A stretch of DNA of 64,000 nt from assembly GCF_011682065.1 (NCBI RefSeq), contig NZ_VUYU01000027.1:1-64000 (forward strand). The letters run 5' to 3'. Position 1 is the stretch's first letter. Every line of letters begins with the position of its first letter. The notes under the pieces were generated by a model. The model was not told the origin of the DNA and did not search any database. It saw only the letters and a program-made list of their open reading frames with translations. A program made the position numbers and the translations under genes. The stretch is from Massilia rubra. Lineage in GTDB: Bacteria; Pseudomonadota; Gammaproteobacteria; Burkholderiales; Burkholderiaceae_D. Positions 26,223 through 33,481 of this stretch are shown here, in pieces.

Positions 26223-28514
26223 TTAGAAGCGGAAATTCGCCGTCAAACTCGCCGAGCGTGGCGCGCCCGGGGTGTAGCGATAACCGCTCTTGTTAATCTG
26301 CGCAATGTATTCCTTGTCCGCCAGATTGTACAAGTTCAGCTGCAGATCGACGTTCTTGCTCACGCTGTACGACGCCATCGCGTCGACCACCCAGTACGCA
26401 TCGGCAAACGCCGGCGTGCCCACCGCGCCATCGGTGCCGCGCAGCAGCTTGCCGACATAGCGCGCGCCGCCGCCCACTTTCAGGCCCATCGGCAGGGTGT
26501 ACGAGGTCCACGAGGTGAACGCATCCTTCGGCGTGTAGTTCAGGTTGTTGATCCCGCTGGCGGTGACGACCTTGCCATTGTTCACTTTCGTATCCATGCG
26601 GGCATACCCGGCACTGACCAGCCAGTTGCGCGCCACCTCACCCGTCACGCCCAGCTCGATCCCCTTCACCTGCTTGCGCCCGGTCTGGTAGTACAGCAAG
26701 TCCACCGGGTCCTGCTCCAGCTCGTTCTTGACGGTGGTCTTGTACACCGCCGCCGTCAGCGACAGCTTTTGCTTGAGGAAATCCCACTTGGTGCCGATTT
26801 CGGTGGTGGTCGATTGCTGCGGATCGTATTTCGGGTTCGAGGCGCTGTTGGCGGACGTCGACAGCGAGAAATTGGTGCCCGGCGGCTGCTTGGACGTGGC
26901 GACCAGGGCGTACACGCTGCTATCCTTGGTCGGCTTGTACAGGGCCGATACCTTGCCGTTGCCGACCGTGTCGCTCAGCTTCAGGTTGGTCGGCACCAGG
27001 GTACCCACCGGCAAGGTCGGATTGGCGGTCGCGGTCGACAGGCTGGTGGCGTTGTAGTTCACGTTGAAGTGGTCCATGCGGCCACCCACGTTGAAAATCC
27101 ACTTCTCGCCCAGTTTGATCGTATCGAACAGGTACACGCTCTGGGTATCGACCTTGGCATTGGTGCCCGCGCCGTTGCGCACCAGGTTCAGGCCGGCGAT
27201 CGGCGAGGTCGGGTTCGGCGCGTACAGCGAGTCGACCGCCATCGTGCCGGCGCCCGTGTAGCTGTAGTTGGTTTGCTCTTCGCTGGTCAGTTCCAGGCCG
27301 CCCACGAAAGTATGCTTCAGGCCGCCCAGGTCCAGGTTCACCGTCGCCACGCTCTGGTTGGTCAAGATGGTGTTGGACTGGTCCTTGACGGTGCGGTTGC
27401 CGCGCGTGATGGTCCAGGTCGACGGGTCGTTGACGTTCGGCGTTTTCAGGTTGGCGCTGGTGCCCATGAAGGCGGTCAACAGGTAATCCTGCGAGGTCTT
27501 GCCGTAGCGGGTGGTGTTTTGCAGCTTGACGGTCGGCGAAAAATCATGCTCGACCTTGACGGTGAACATATCGGCCTTGACCTTGTCGTAGTCGCTGGCC
27601 GACCCGTAGAAATTGTCCGGGTTGACCGGCGCCGCAGTGGTCAGGAAGGTGCGCGCATCCGGGCTCTTGTAGCCGGGCAGGCCGATGGTCGGCACGCCGC
27701 CGCTCGGCACATTGTCCTGGTCCACGTGCAGGTAGTTCAGGTAAACGCGGGTCGGGCTGTTCAGGCCGAAGGCGAGCGACGGCGCCAGCGCCCAGCGCTT
27801 GTTCTTGACCACATCGCGCCCCGGCGTGCCGCTGTCCTGCGCCAGCGCGTTCAGGCGGAAGGCGACGCCTTTTTCTGCGCTCATGACGCTCGCGTAATCG
27901 AGCGTGGCGCGCTTTTGCTTGCCGCTGCCGGCCACCACCGTGCCGGTCGTGCCGGACTCCATCACCGCCTGCTTGGTGACCATGTTGACCGAGCCGGTCG
28001 GCGACGAGCGCCCGGTGTCGGTGCCGGCCGGGCCTTTGAGCACGTCGAGCTGTTCGACGTTGAAGACGTCGCGCGAAATCGAGCCGATGTCGCGCACGCC
28101 ATCGACAAAAATGCTGGTCGACGAATCGAAGCCGCGCATGTAGATGGTGTCGCCGGTGGTCGTGTTGCCGTTCTCGCCGAGGAAGAAGGTGCCCACGCCG
28201 GGCGTGTTGCGCAGGGCCTCGGTCAGGGTCACCGCGCCTTGCTGCATGATCAGTTCTTTCTTGATCACGGTCACCGTTTGCGCGGTGTTGAGCAGGATTT
28301 CGGTGTACTTGGGCGAGGCGGCGCGCTCGGCCTTGAAGTCGTTGCCGGCTTCCTCGCCGGTTTTGCTGATGACCTGGACTTCCGGCAAGGTTTTGGCCTG
28401 CGGCGCCTCGGCGGCGGCATGCGCGGCCACCGGGACCAGCAGCGCGGCAAGCGCGGCGCTCATGTGTTGATTGAAACGGGATTGCGCGTGCTTGCGGCTT
28501 TTGATCGGGGCCAT
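26223..28514 (-). CDS. TonB-dependent siderophore receptor (Fiu-like)
   Basis: 763 residues. Outer-membrane receptor for ferric siderophores, probably catecholates. Signal peptide with core S-A-A-L-A-A-L-L-V-P-V-A-A-H-A-A-A near residues 18-34; plug domain (about 55-180) with T-V-T-V-I-K-K-E-L-I and the R-N-T-P-G-V-G-T-F-F-L-G-E-N-G-N-T-T-T-G-D-T-I-Y-M-R-G-F-D-S-S-T-S-I-F-V-D-G-V-R-D segment; barrel ending in a terminal phenylalanine (T-A-N-F-R-F). The start at 28514 is chosen over 28550 because of a purine-rich AAGAGA just upstream and the common M-A-P-I-K-S-R-K-H-A-type N-terminus. Two Fur-type boxes lie 80-120 bp upstream; piuC follows. Confidence 0.95.
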   Translation of the reverse strand: MAPIKSRKHAQSRFNQHMSAALAALLVPVAAHAAAEAPQAKTLPEVQVISKTGEEAGNDFKAERAASPKYTEILLNTAQTVTVIKKELIMQQGAVTLTEALRNTPGVGTFFLGENGNTTTGDTIYMRGFDSSTSIFVDGVRDIGSISRDVFNVEQLDVLKGPAGTDTGRSSPTGSVNMVTKQAVMESGTTGTVVAGSGKQKRATLDYASVMSAEKGVAFRLNALAQDSGTPGRDVVKNKRWALAPSLAFGLNSPTRVYLNYLHVDQDNVPSGGVPTIGLPGYKSPDARTFLTTAAPVNPDNFYGSASDYDKVKADMFTVKVEHDFSPTVKLQNTTRYGKTSQDYLLTAFMGTSANLKTPNVNDPSTWTITRGNRTVKDQSNTILTNQSVATVNLDLGGLKHTFVGGLELTSEEQTNYSYTGAGTMAVDSLYAPNPTSPIAGLNLVRNGAGTNAKVDTQSVYLFDTIKLGEKWIFNVGGRMDHFNVNYNATSLSTATANPTLPVGTLVPTNLKLSDTVGNGKVSALYKPTKDSSVYALVATSKQPPGTNFSLSTSANSASNPKYDPQQSTTTEIGTKWDFLKQKLSLTAAVYKTTVKNELEQDPVDLLYYQTGRKQVKGIELGVTGEVARNWLVSAGYARMDTKVNNGKVVTASGINNLNYTPKDAFTSWTSYTLPMGLKVGGGARYVGKLLRGTDGAVGTPAFADAYWVVDAMASYSVSKNVDLQLNLYNLADKEYIAQINKSGYRYTPGAPRSASLTANFRF

Positions 28515-28596
28515 CTGTTTCTCTTCTTCGACGTGGGGTGGGTCGGACATAAATTGCCAACAACCTAGTCATTGTAGGAGAAATGGTCAACCATGT

Positions 28597-28634
28597 AAAT
28601 GAGAATCGTTATCAATACAATTCTCATTCGTATT
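28597..28634. promoter_or_regulatory. Two Fur-type boxes upstream of the siderophore receptor
   Basis: AAATGAGAATCGTTATCAA (28597-28615) matches the Fur 7-1-7 pattern (TGAGAAT-x-GTTATCA), and ACAATTCTCATTCG (from about 28617) reads AATGAGAATTGT on the other strand, a second half-site. Both lie ~85-120 bp before the receptor start. Iron-repressed expression is expected. Confidence 0.8.
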
Positions 28635-28677
28635 TGATAAAATAGGCAAGATTATATTTTATGCATATTTTTCGATA

Positions 28678-30021
28678 TCAATACACGTCGCGCCGGTAGC
28701 GGCCGCTCTCGTCGAGCATGGCGAGGGTGTCTCCGCCAAGCACGCTTTCCAGGGTTTCATGCACGGCGCCGGCCATGCCGTGCAGGCTGCCGCAGACATA
28801 CACCGCCGCGCCCTCGTCCACCCAGCTGCGCAGCTGCGCGGCCTGCGCCGCCAGCGCGTGCTGCACATAGCGTTCGGCGGCGCCGTCGCGCGAAAACACC
28901 AGGCTGAGCGTGTCGATCATGCCGGCCTTGCGCCATGCGGCGATGTCGTCGGCGCAGAAGTGGTCGTGCGCGGCATTGCGCTCGCCGAACACCAGCCAGT
29001 TGCGCGCCTGGCCCGCGTCGGCGCGGCTTTTCAGGTGCGCGCGCAGGCCGGCGATGCCGGTGCCGTTGCCGATCAAAATCAAGGGCCTCGCGGCGTTCTC
29101 GCCGATCCGGAAGCGGCTGTGCTGGCGCACGCGCAGCAGCACCGGCGCGCTTTCCTGCACCTCGCGGCACAGCCAGCCCGACGCCAGCCCGACGCTGCCA
29201 TCGTCGCGCGCGTGCAGGCGCACCAGCAGCGACAGGCGGCCTTCGGCCATGGTCGAGGCAATCGAGTACTCGCGCGGATAATCCGGGTCGCCCGGCGCGC
29301 TCACTTGCACCAGGTCGCCCGCTTCCCACGCCGGCAGTTCGCCCTCGGCCGGCAGCAGGTCGATGCGGTACACCGGCGCGCCGGCGCTGCCGGGATTGAG
29401 CAGGCGGCGCGCCGCGATGCGCCAGTGGCCATAGCCTGGCGCGCTCCAGTCGGGGGCGTCGCTGGTGCCGGCCAGGTGGCTCAGGTGATGCTGCCATGCC
29501 TCGATGGCGGCGCCGCGGCCACGGTCCACCTCGACCCGCGCGAACAGCGCCTGGGCGCCGCGCGCTTGCAGGGCGGCGTCCAGGCGCCGCCCGAAGCCGC
29601 AGTAATTGGCGTAGCTGCTGTCGCCCAGCGCCAGCAGCGCGTAATGCAGCTGGCCCAGCGCCATTCCCGGCTGGTCGAGCAGGCGCGCCAGGCGCGCCGC
29701 GCTGTCGGGCGCATCGCCCTCGCCGTAGGTACTGGCGATGAACAGGATGCGCGCCGCGCCGCGCAAGGTGGCTTCGTCAAGTTGCTCGACGCTGAGCGCG
29801 CGCGCCGACAGGCCGCCGGTGCGCAGGGTCGCCACGGTATGCCCGGCCAGCGCTTCGCCGGTGCCGGTCTGGCTGGCGTAGGCCACCAGCCAGTCGGCAT
29901 GCGCGCCGCCGCTGTCCTGGTGCACCGCGCGCCGCGCGCGCAGCAGGGCCAGGCACATGCCCGCGTAAGCCGCGATAGCGGCGGCCGCGCCGCCCCAGCG
30001 GACCGGATCGACAGTCATCAT
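28678..30021 (-). CDS. Membrane-anchored NADPH flavodoxin-type oxidoreductase (CysJ/P450-reductase-like)
   Basis: 447 residues. One N-terminal helix (about 9-28) followed by R-A-R-R, so the catalytic domains should face the cytoplasm. Residues ~44-185 are an FMN flavodoxin domain (A-Y-A-S-Q-T-G-T-G-E, S-T-Y-G-E-G-D-A-P-D-S-A, L-G-D-S-S-Y-A-N-Y-C-G-F-G). Residues ~200-300 are FAD-binding (R-E-Y-S-I-A-S), and ~305-440 bind NADPH (L-I-L-I-G-N-G-T-G-I-A-G-L, V-Y-V-C-G-S-L-H-G-M). The connecting domain of P450 reductases is short. It is the last gene of the Fur-controlled operon, its start overlapping the apbE stop (ATGA). Likely role: NADPH to membrane electron transfer in iron reduction (inference). 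Confidence 0.88.
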   Translation of the reverse strand: MMTVDPVRWGGAAAAIAAYAGMCLALLRARRAVHQDSGGAHADWLVAYASQTGTGEALAGHTVATLRTGGLSARALSVEQLDEATLRGAARILFIASTYGEGDAPDSAARLARLLDQPGMALGQLHYALLALGDSSYANYCGFGRRLDAALQARGAQALFARVEVDRGRGAAIEAWQHHLSHLAGTSDAPDWSAPGYGHWRIAARRLLNPGSAGAPVYRIDLLPAEGELPAWEAGDLVQVSAPGDPDYPREYSIASTMAEGRLSLLVRLHARDDGSVGLASGWLCREVQESAPVLLRVRQHSRFRIGENAARPLILIGNGTGIAGLRAHLKSRADAGQARNWLVFGERNAAHDHFCADDIAAWRKAGMIDTLSLVFSRDGAAERYVQHALAAQAAQLRSWVDEGAAVYVCGSLHGMAGAVHETLESVLGGDTLAMLDESGRYRRDVY

Positions 30022-31028
30022 TGCAGTAATTCCTGGTAGGCGCTGGAGACGACTTCACGCAGGCCGCCCTCATGGCGCAGCAAAAAGCGCGCGGCCAGCT
30101 TGCGGCGCTCGGCCAGCGCCAGTCCCTCCTCGGGACCCATCACCGACAGCGCCGTCGAGAGGGCGTCGGCCGCCATGCATTCGGCATGCAGCACGGTGAC
30201 CGACGCCACGTCGTTGCGGATTGGCGCGCCGGTGCGCGGATCGAGCGTGTGCGACGCACGCCGGCCGCCGTGTTCGAAGTAGCGCCGGTAGTCGCCCGAG
30301 GTGGCGATCGCCAGTCCGTGCAGCGCCACCATGGTCGGCCCGGCGCCCTCGCCGGCGCCGGGCACGCCTTCGAGCGCGACCCACCACGGCTGGCCGTCGG
30401 CCTTGGTGCCGGCGCCGCGCAGCTCGCCGCCGATCTCCACCAGATAGTGAAACAGTCCCTGCGCCTCGAGGCAGCGCGCCAGCAGGTCCACCGCGTAGCC
30501 CTTGGCCACCGACGACAGGTCGATCTGCACGCCGCCCGCTTGCAGCGCGCGCCGGCTGGCGCGGTCCAGTTGCAGGCGCTGGCGGTCGGCGCGCGCCACG
30601 ATGGCTTGAGTAGCCGCCGGCAGCGGTGCGTAGAAATTGGCTTCGTTGTAGCGCTGGCGCGCGCCGAAACCCCAGGCGTTGACCAAGGCGCCGGCGCACG
30701 GGTCGTAGGCGCCGCCGCTGTCCTCGGCCACTTCGAGCGCGTAACTGAGCACCGTGAAAAATGCATCCGGCAGGCGGTGCCAGTTGCCGGCCGGGGCGCT
30801 GTTGAAGCGGCTCAGGTTCGAGTCGCGTTCCCAGTGGCTCATTTGCGCCACCACCAGGTCGAGCTGGCGCTGCAAGGCTTCCAGCATGGCCGGGCGGGCG
30901 CCGGGCGGGGCCATCACCCGCGCCGACCAGGTGGTGCCCATGGTGGCGCCGCCCAGCTCATGGAGCACGCTGGTGCGCGGCGGCAGGGCCGGCGCGATGG
31001 CCAGCGGAACGAGAACGCGACGTCGCAT
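30018..31028 (-). CDS. apbE: FAD:protein FMN transferase
   Basis: 336 residues. ApbE attaches FMN from FAD to a Ser/Thr of exported target proteins in the periplasm. Seen: short hydrophobic N-terminus (VLVPLAIAPALPP), G-A-T-M-G-T-T-W-S near residue 28, D-L-S-S-V-A-K-G-Y-A-V-D, the conserved V-E-I-G-G-E-L-R-G-A-G, I-A-T-S-G-D-Y-R-R-Y-F, S-H-T-L-D-P-R-T-G-A-P (metal/FAD site), and C-terminal A-D-A-L-S-T-A. Start codon abuts the stop of the DUF4198 gene (TAAATG), and its stop overlaps the reductase start, so it is tightly coupled. The DUF2271 product two genes upstream has a fitting target motif. Confidence 0.93.
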   Translation of the reverse strand: MRRRVLVPLAIAPALPPRTSVLHELGGATMGTTWSARVMAPPGARPAMLEALQRQLDLVVAQMSHWERDSNLSRFNSAPAGNWHRLPDAFFTVLSYALEVAEDSGGAYDPCAGALVNAWGFGARQRYNEANFYAPLPAATQAIVARADRQRLQLDRASRRALQAGGVQIDLSSVAKGYAVDLLARCLEAQGLFHYLVEIGGELRGAGTKADGQPWWVALEGVPGAGEGAGPTMVALHGLAIATSGDYRRYFEHGGRRASHTLDPRTGAPIRNDVASVTVLHAECMAADALSTALSVMGPEEGLALAERRKLAARFLLRHEGGLREVVSSAYQELLQ

Positions 31029-31862
31029 TTACTCGGGCAGTACTTCGAGCGTGGCGGCGTAGCTGTAGCGACGCGTCACGACCGGGGCGTCGGGTGCCGC
31101 CGGGCCTTTCGGCTGGGCTGCCGGAAAGCCCGCGTTGAGCCAGTACATGCCGGGCGCCGGCAAGGTCACCGCCACCTCGCCTTTGGCGTCGGTCTCCAGG
31201 CGCACTTCACCGAGCACGCCGCGATAGCGCACGCCGCCCGGAATCAGGCTGAAGGCGAACTTCGGCAGCGGCTTGCCATCGAGCTGGAAGCGCCACCTGG
31301 CCGTTTCGCCGGCGCGCAGGTCGGTCGGATTGGTCAGCGGGATCATCTCCAGCCCCACGCCGCTCGGTTTCAAGGCGCCGTCGCTGGTCTTGTTGGCGCT
31401 GACAAAAGTCTCGAGGCGCTGGTGGGCGTAGGTGGTTTTCAGTTCGGGCGCATCGGCCGGGACTTCCTTGGCGAAGGCCTCTTCGCTGCCACGGAAACGC
31501 TTGGTCTCGCCAGCCTTGTCCTTGTAGCTGGCCATCACGTTGCGGCTGACGATGCTGATCTTGTAGGTGCCGTTCTTGGCCATTTTCAGGTCGAAGGTGC
31601 TGCGCTGCTTGCCCATGTAGCCGGCCGGCGCCGGCGTGACCACGCCATCCGGATCGGTGACGGTGGCCGCGTCGAGCTTGAGGGCGACGTGGTCCACATC
31701 GAACAGGCCTTCCGAAATGGCGCCGTCGATGGTCACCCACGGCTCTTTTGACTCGACCATGGTCGACTGCGGATACAGCCAGCCACGGTGGGCGGAGGCG
31801 CTCAGGGAGACGGCGGCCAGGGTCAGCGCGAGCAGGGTCTTTTTCATCATGGTGTTGGTCAT
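31029..31862 (-). CDS. DUF4198 domain periplasmic protein
   Basis: 277 residues. Signal peptide of about 22 residues (M-M-K-K-T-L-L-A-L-T-L-A-A-V-S-L-S-A-S-A), after which the mature protein starts H-R-G-W-L-Y-P, the typical histidine-led N-terminus of DUF4198 (NikM-like) proteins. The N-terminal histidine could bind a metal through its amino group and imidazole (inference by analogy with Cu/Ni-binding relatives). The rest is beta-rich, two Ig-like domains: D-V-D-H-V-A-L-K-L-D-A and F-A-F-S-L-I-P-G-G-V-R-Y-R..E-V-R-L-E-T-D-A-K-G-E. In the operon between DUF2271 and apbE. ATG at 31862 chosen; a GTG at 31871 and ATG at 31850 are alternatives. Confidence 0.85.
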   Translation of the reverse strand: MTNTMMKKTLLALTLAAVSLSASAHRGWLYPQSTMVESKEPWVTIDGAISEGLFDVDHVALKLDAATVTDPDGVVTPAPAGYMGKQRSTFDLKMAKNGTYKISIVSRNVMASYKDKAGETKRFRGSEEAFAKEVPADAPELKTTYAHQRLETFVSANKTSDGALKPSGVGLEMIPLTNPTDLRAGETARWRFQLDGKPLPKFAFSLIPGGVRYRGVLGEVRLETDAKGEVAVTLPAPGMYWLNAGFPAAQPKGPAAPDAPVVTRRYSYAATLEVLPE

Positions 31863-31871
31863 TGTCTTCAC

Positions 31872-32387
31872 TTAAGGGGTGATCTGGAGGGAAACCGCGC
31901 CAAGTTCTTCCTTGCCGCGCGCGCTGAAGGTTTGCTTGCCCTTGAGCGGCAAGGTGAAGGGAACGCGCACCAGTTCGCGCCCGCCCGATTCGCGCGCCGC
32001 TTCGATCACCAGCTTGTAGTCGCCGGCCGGCAGCTTGTCGATGCCGGTGCGGGCCGGGCCGAAGCTGATGGTCTGCTCGCCGGCCGAGCGCGTGGCGCCG
32101 CTCACGCCGTCCATCGGCAATTCCACATCGCGCCCGGCCTTGCGCCACCAGGTGCGCAAGTCCTTGACCCACTTGGTGCCGGCGTTGTCTTTCTTCTTGA
32201 CGTCGTACAGCACCGACAGGTTGGCCGCCACGCTCTGGTCGGCGCGCTCGAGCCACATGGCCACGTACGGGCGGTGGTATTCGGCCACGTTCAGTTGCGG
32301 GATCTCGAACTTGACGGCGAGATCGGCGCCGACGGCCCAGCTGCTCAGCATGGGAAGGGTAAGGGCAAGCGTGTGCTGTAGTTTCAT
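31872..32387 (-). CDS. DUF2271 periplasmic protein, predicted flavinylation substrate
   Basis: 171 residues. Signal peptide ending A-V-G-A (about residue 21), then a beta-sandwich DUF2271 domain (K-F-E-I-P, R-P-Y-V-A-M-W-L-E). The key feature is D-G-V-S-G-A-T at residues 93-99, followed by R-S-A-G: this is the D-G-x-[ST]-G-A-[ST] motif in which ApbE esterifies FMN to the final Thr (here Thr99), as in NqrC and RnfG. The upstream W-V-K-D-L-R-T-W-W-R-K-A-G-R-D segment is also characteristic of the family. With apbE two genes downstream this protein is predicted to be an FMN-carrying periplasmic electron carrier. Flavinylation is inference from the motif and linkage. Confidence 0.88.
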   Translation of the reverse strand: MKLQHTLALTLPMLSSWAVGADLAVKFEIPQLNVAEYHRPYVAMWLERADQSVAANLSVLYDVKKKDNAGTKWVKDLRTWWRKAGRDVELPMDGVSGATRSAGEQTISFGPARTGIDKLPAGDYKLVIEAARESGGRELVRVPFTLPLKGKQTFSARGKEELGAVSLQITP

Positions 32388-32421
32388 GGGTGGCGGATGT
32401 AGTGGGTAGTTGGTAAGTGGA

Positions 32422-33060
32422 TTAGTGGGTAAACAAAAGGGCCAGCAAGAGCGGCAGCAGGATGCCCGCGCCGATCACCGGCCAGGTGGACGGGCGGTTG
32501 GCGGCGTGCAGTTTCATGATCAAAAAACCGGTCAGCGAAAACACCACGCAGGCCACCGCGAAAATATCGATGAACCAGCCCCACACCGGACCGGCGTTGC
32601 GGCCCTTGTGCAGGTCGTTGAGCCAGGACACCATGCCGCGATCGGTCTTTTCGAATTCGGCGGCGCCATCGACGGCGATGCGCAGCCAGGCGTCGCCGCC
32701 CGGTCGCGGCAGGGCCACATACGCGTCTTCCTCGGTCCATTCGGCGTCGTTGGCGCCGAGGTCCAGGCCGAACTCGCGCTCGGCCCAGCCGGCTACGCGC
32801 GGGGGCAGGGGGGCACGGGCGTCGGCGTGCCGGCTGGCCGCCTGCTCCAGGTCGCGCCGCAGCGGCGCCGGCAGGGTCGCCTTGCGCTTGGTTACGGCCG
32901 GCTTGGCTTCGATCTGGGTCGCATGGTTGAGCGTGATGCCGGTGATGCTGAATAACAGCATGCCCATCAGGCACAAGGCCGAGCTGATCCAGTGCCAGCG
33001 GTGCAGGTTCTTGAGCCAGGCGGCGCGGCTGGCGCTGGGGAGCGTGGCGGGGGTGGGCAT
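32422..33060 (-). CDS. PepSY-associated transmembrane protein
   Basis: 212 residues, first gene of the operon. Membrane helices at about 26-46, 160-183 and 190-210, with a periplasmic-type loop (about 48-150) that has a PepSY-like fold. Seen: L-H-R-W-H-W at the start of helix 1, G-I-T-L-N-H, L-N-D-L-H-K-G-R before helix 2, and W-G-W-F-I-D-I; the histidines (20, 23, 46, 151) lie where PepSY-TM proteins could hold haem or pass electrons. It is preceded by a perfect Fur-type palindrome 22 bp upstream of its ATG and followed 34 bp later by the DUF2271 gene. Confidence 0.87.
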   Translation of the reverse strand: MPTPATLPSASRAAWLKNLHRWHWISSALCLMGMLLFSITGITLNHATQIEAKPAVTKRKATLPAPLRRDLEQAASRHADARAPLPPRVAGWAEREFGLDLGANDAEWTEEDAYVALPRPGGDAWLRIAVDGAAEFEKTDRGMVSWLNDLHKGRNAGPVWGWFIDIFAVACVVFSLTGFLIMKLHAANRPSTWPVIGAGILLPLLLALLFTH

Positions 33061-33081
33061 CGGGTGCTTCCGTCAACTAAA

Positions 33082-33108
33082 CGCAAATGATAACTATTAT
33101 CATTTGCG
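33082..33108. promoter_or_regulatory. Perfect Fur-type palindrome driving the flavin/PepSY operon
   Basis: Arms CGCAAATGATAA (33082-33093) and TTATCATTTGCG (33097-33108) are exact reverse complements around CTA. The inner ATGATAA-x-x-x-TTATCAT is close to the GATAATGATAATCATTATC Fur consensus. It lies 22 bp before the PepSY gene, so iron repression of the whole 33060-to-28678 operon is expected. Confidence 0.88.
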
Positions 33109-33481
33109 CGGTCAATGACCACAATGGACATTTACAATACGCAACAATCGCTTGTTTTCAATCACATCGGACCGATATGGTCCCTGAGCTGGCGCAAGAA
33201 AGCGCGCGCTTAACGATCCATAAACTTGTGCAATGTCACTAATTTGCGACATTGCGGTGGTTTTGTTATCGCCCAAGACAAAAAGATGATTGGCAACTTT
33301 TTTCGCAAGGTGGAATGTTAGGCTACAATACGCGTGCTATTCTTCCGACGTCGTAAGAATGCTGCGAGCTTTACAAGTCCTTCCCCACAACTTGATGTGC
33401 AATCCGCTAACCGGTCAGGCCGTGTCGCGGAAGGTTAGATTAACCCGCCAAACTCGCGAAGCGCGAAGAAAGGTGAGCAAG
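33109..33481. other. Leader and promoter region of sucA
   Basis: 373 bp without a gene between the Fur box and sucA. It contains a small inverted repeat GGACC-N5-GGTCC at 33169-33183 and an AT-richer zone around 33230-33330 likely to hold the promoter. An open frame runs from 33290 into sucA, but its N-terminal 64 codons do not look like E1 enzyme sequence. Confidence 0.5.

Noticed and set aside
33290-33481. 64-codon N-terminal extension of sucA
   Set aside because: Not E1-like in sequence; the ATG at 33482 has a ribosome-binding site and gives the expected start.
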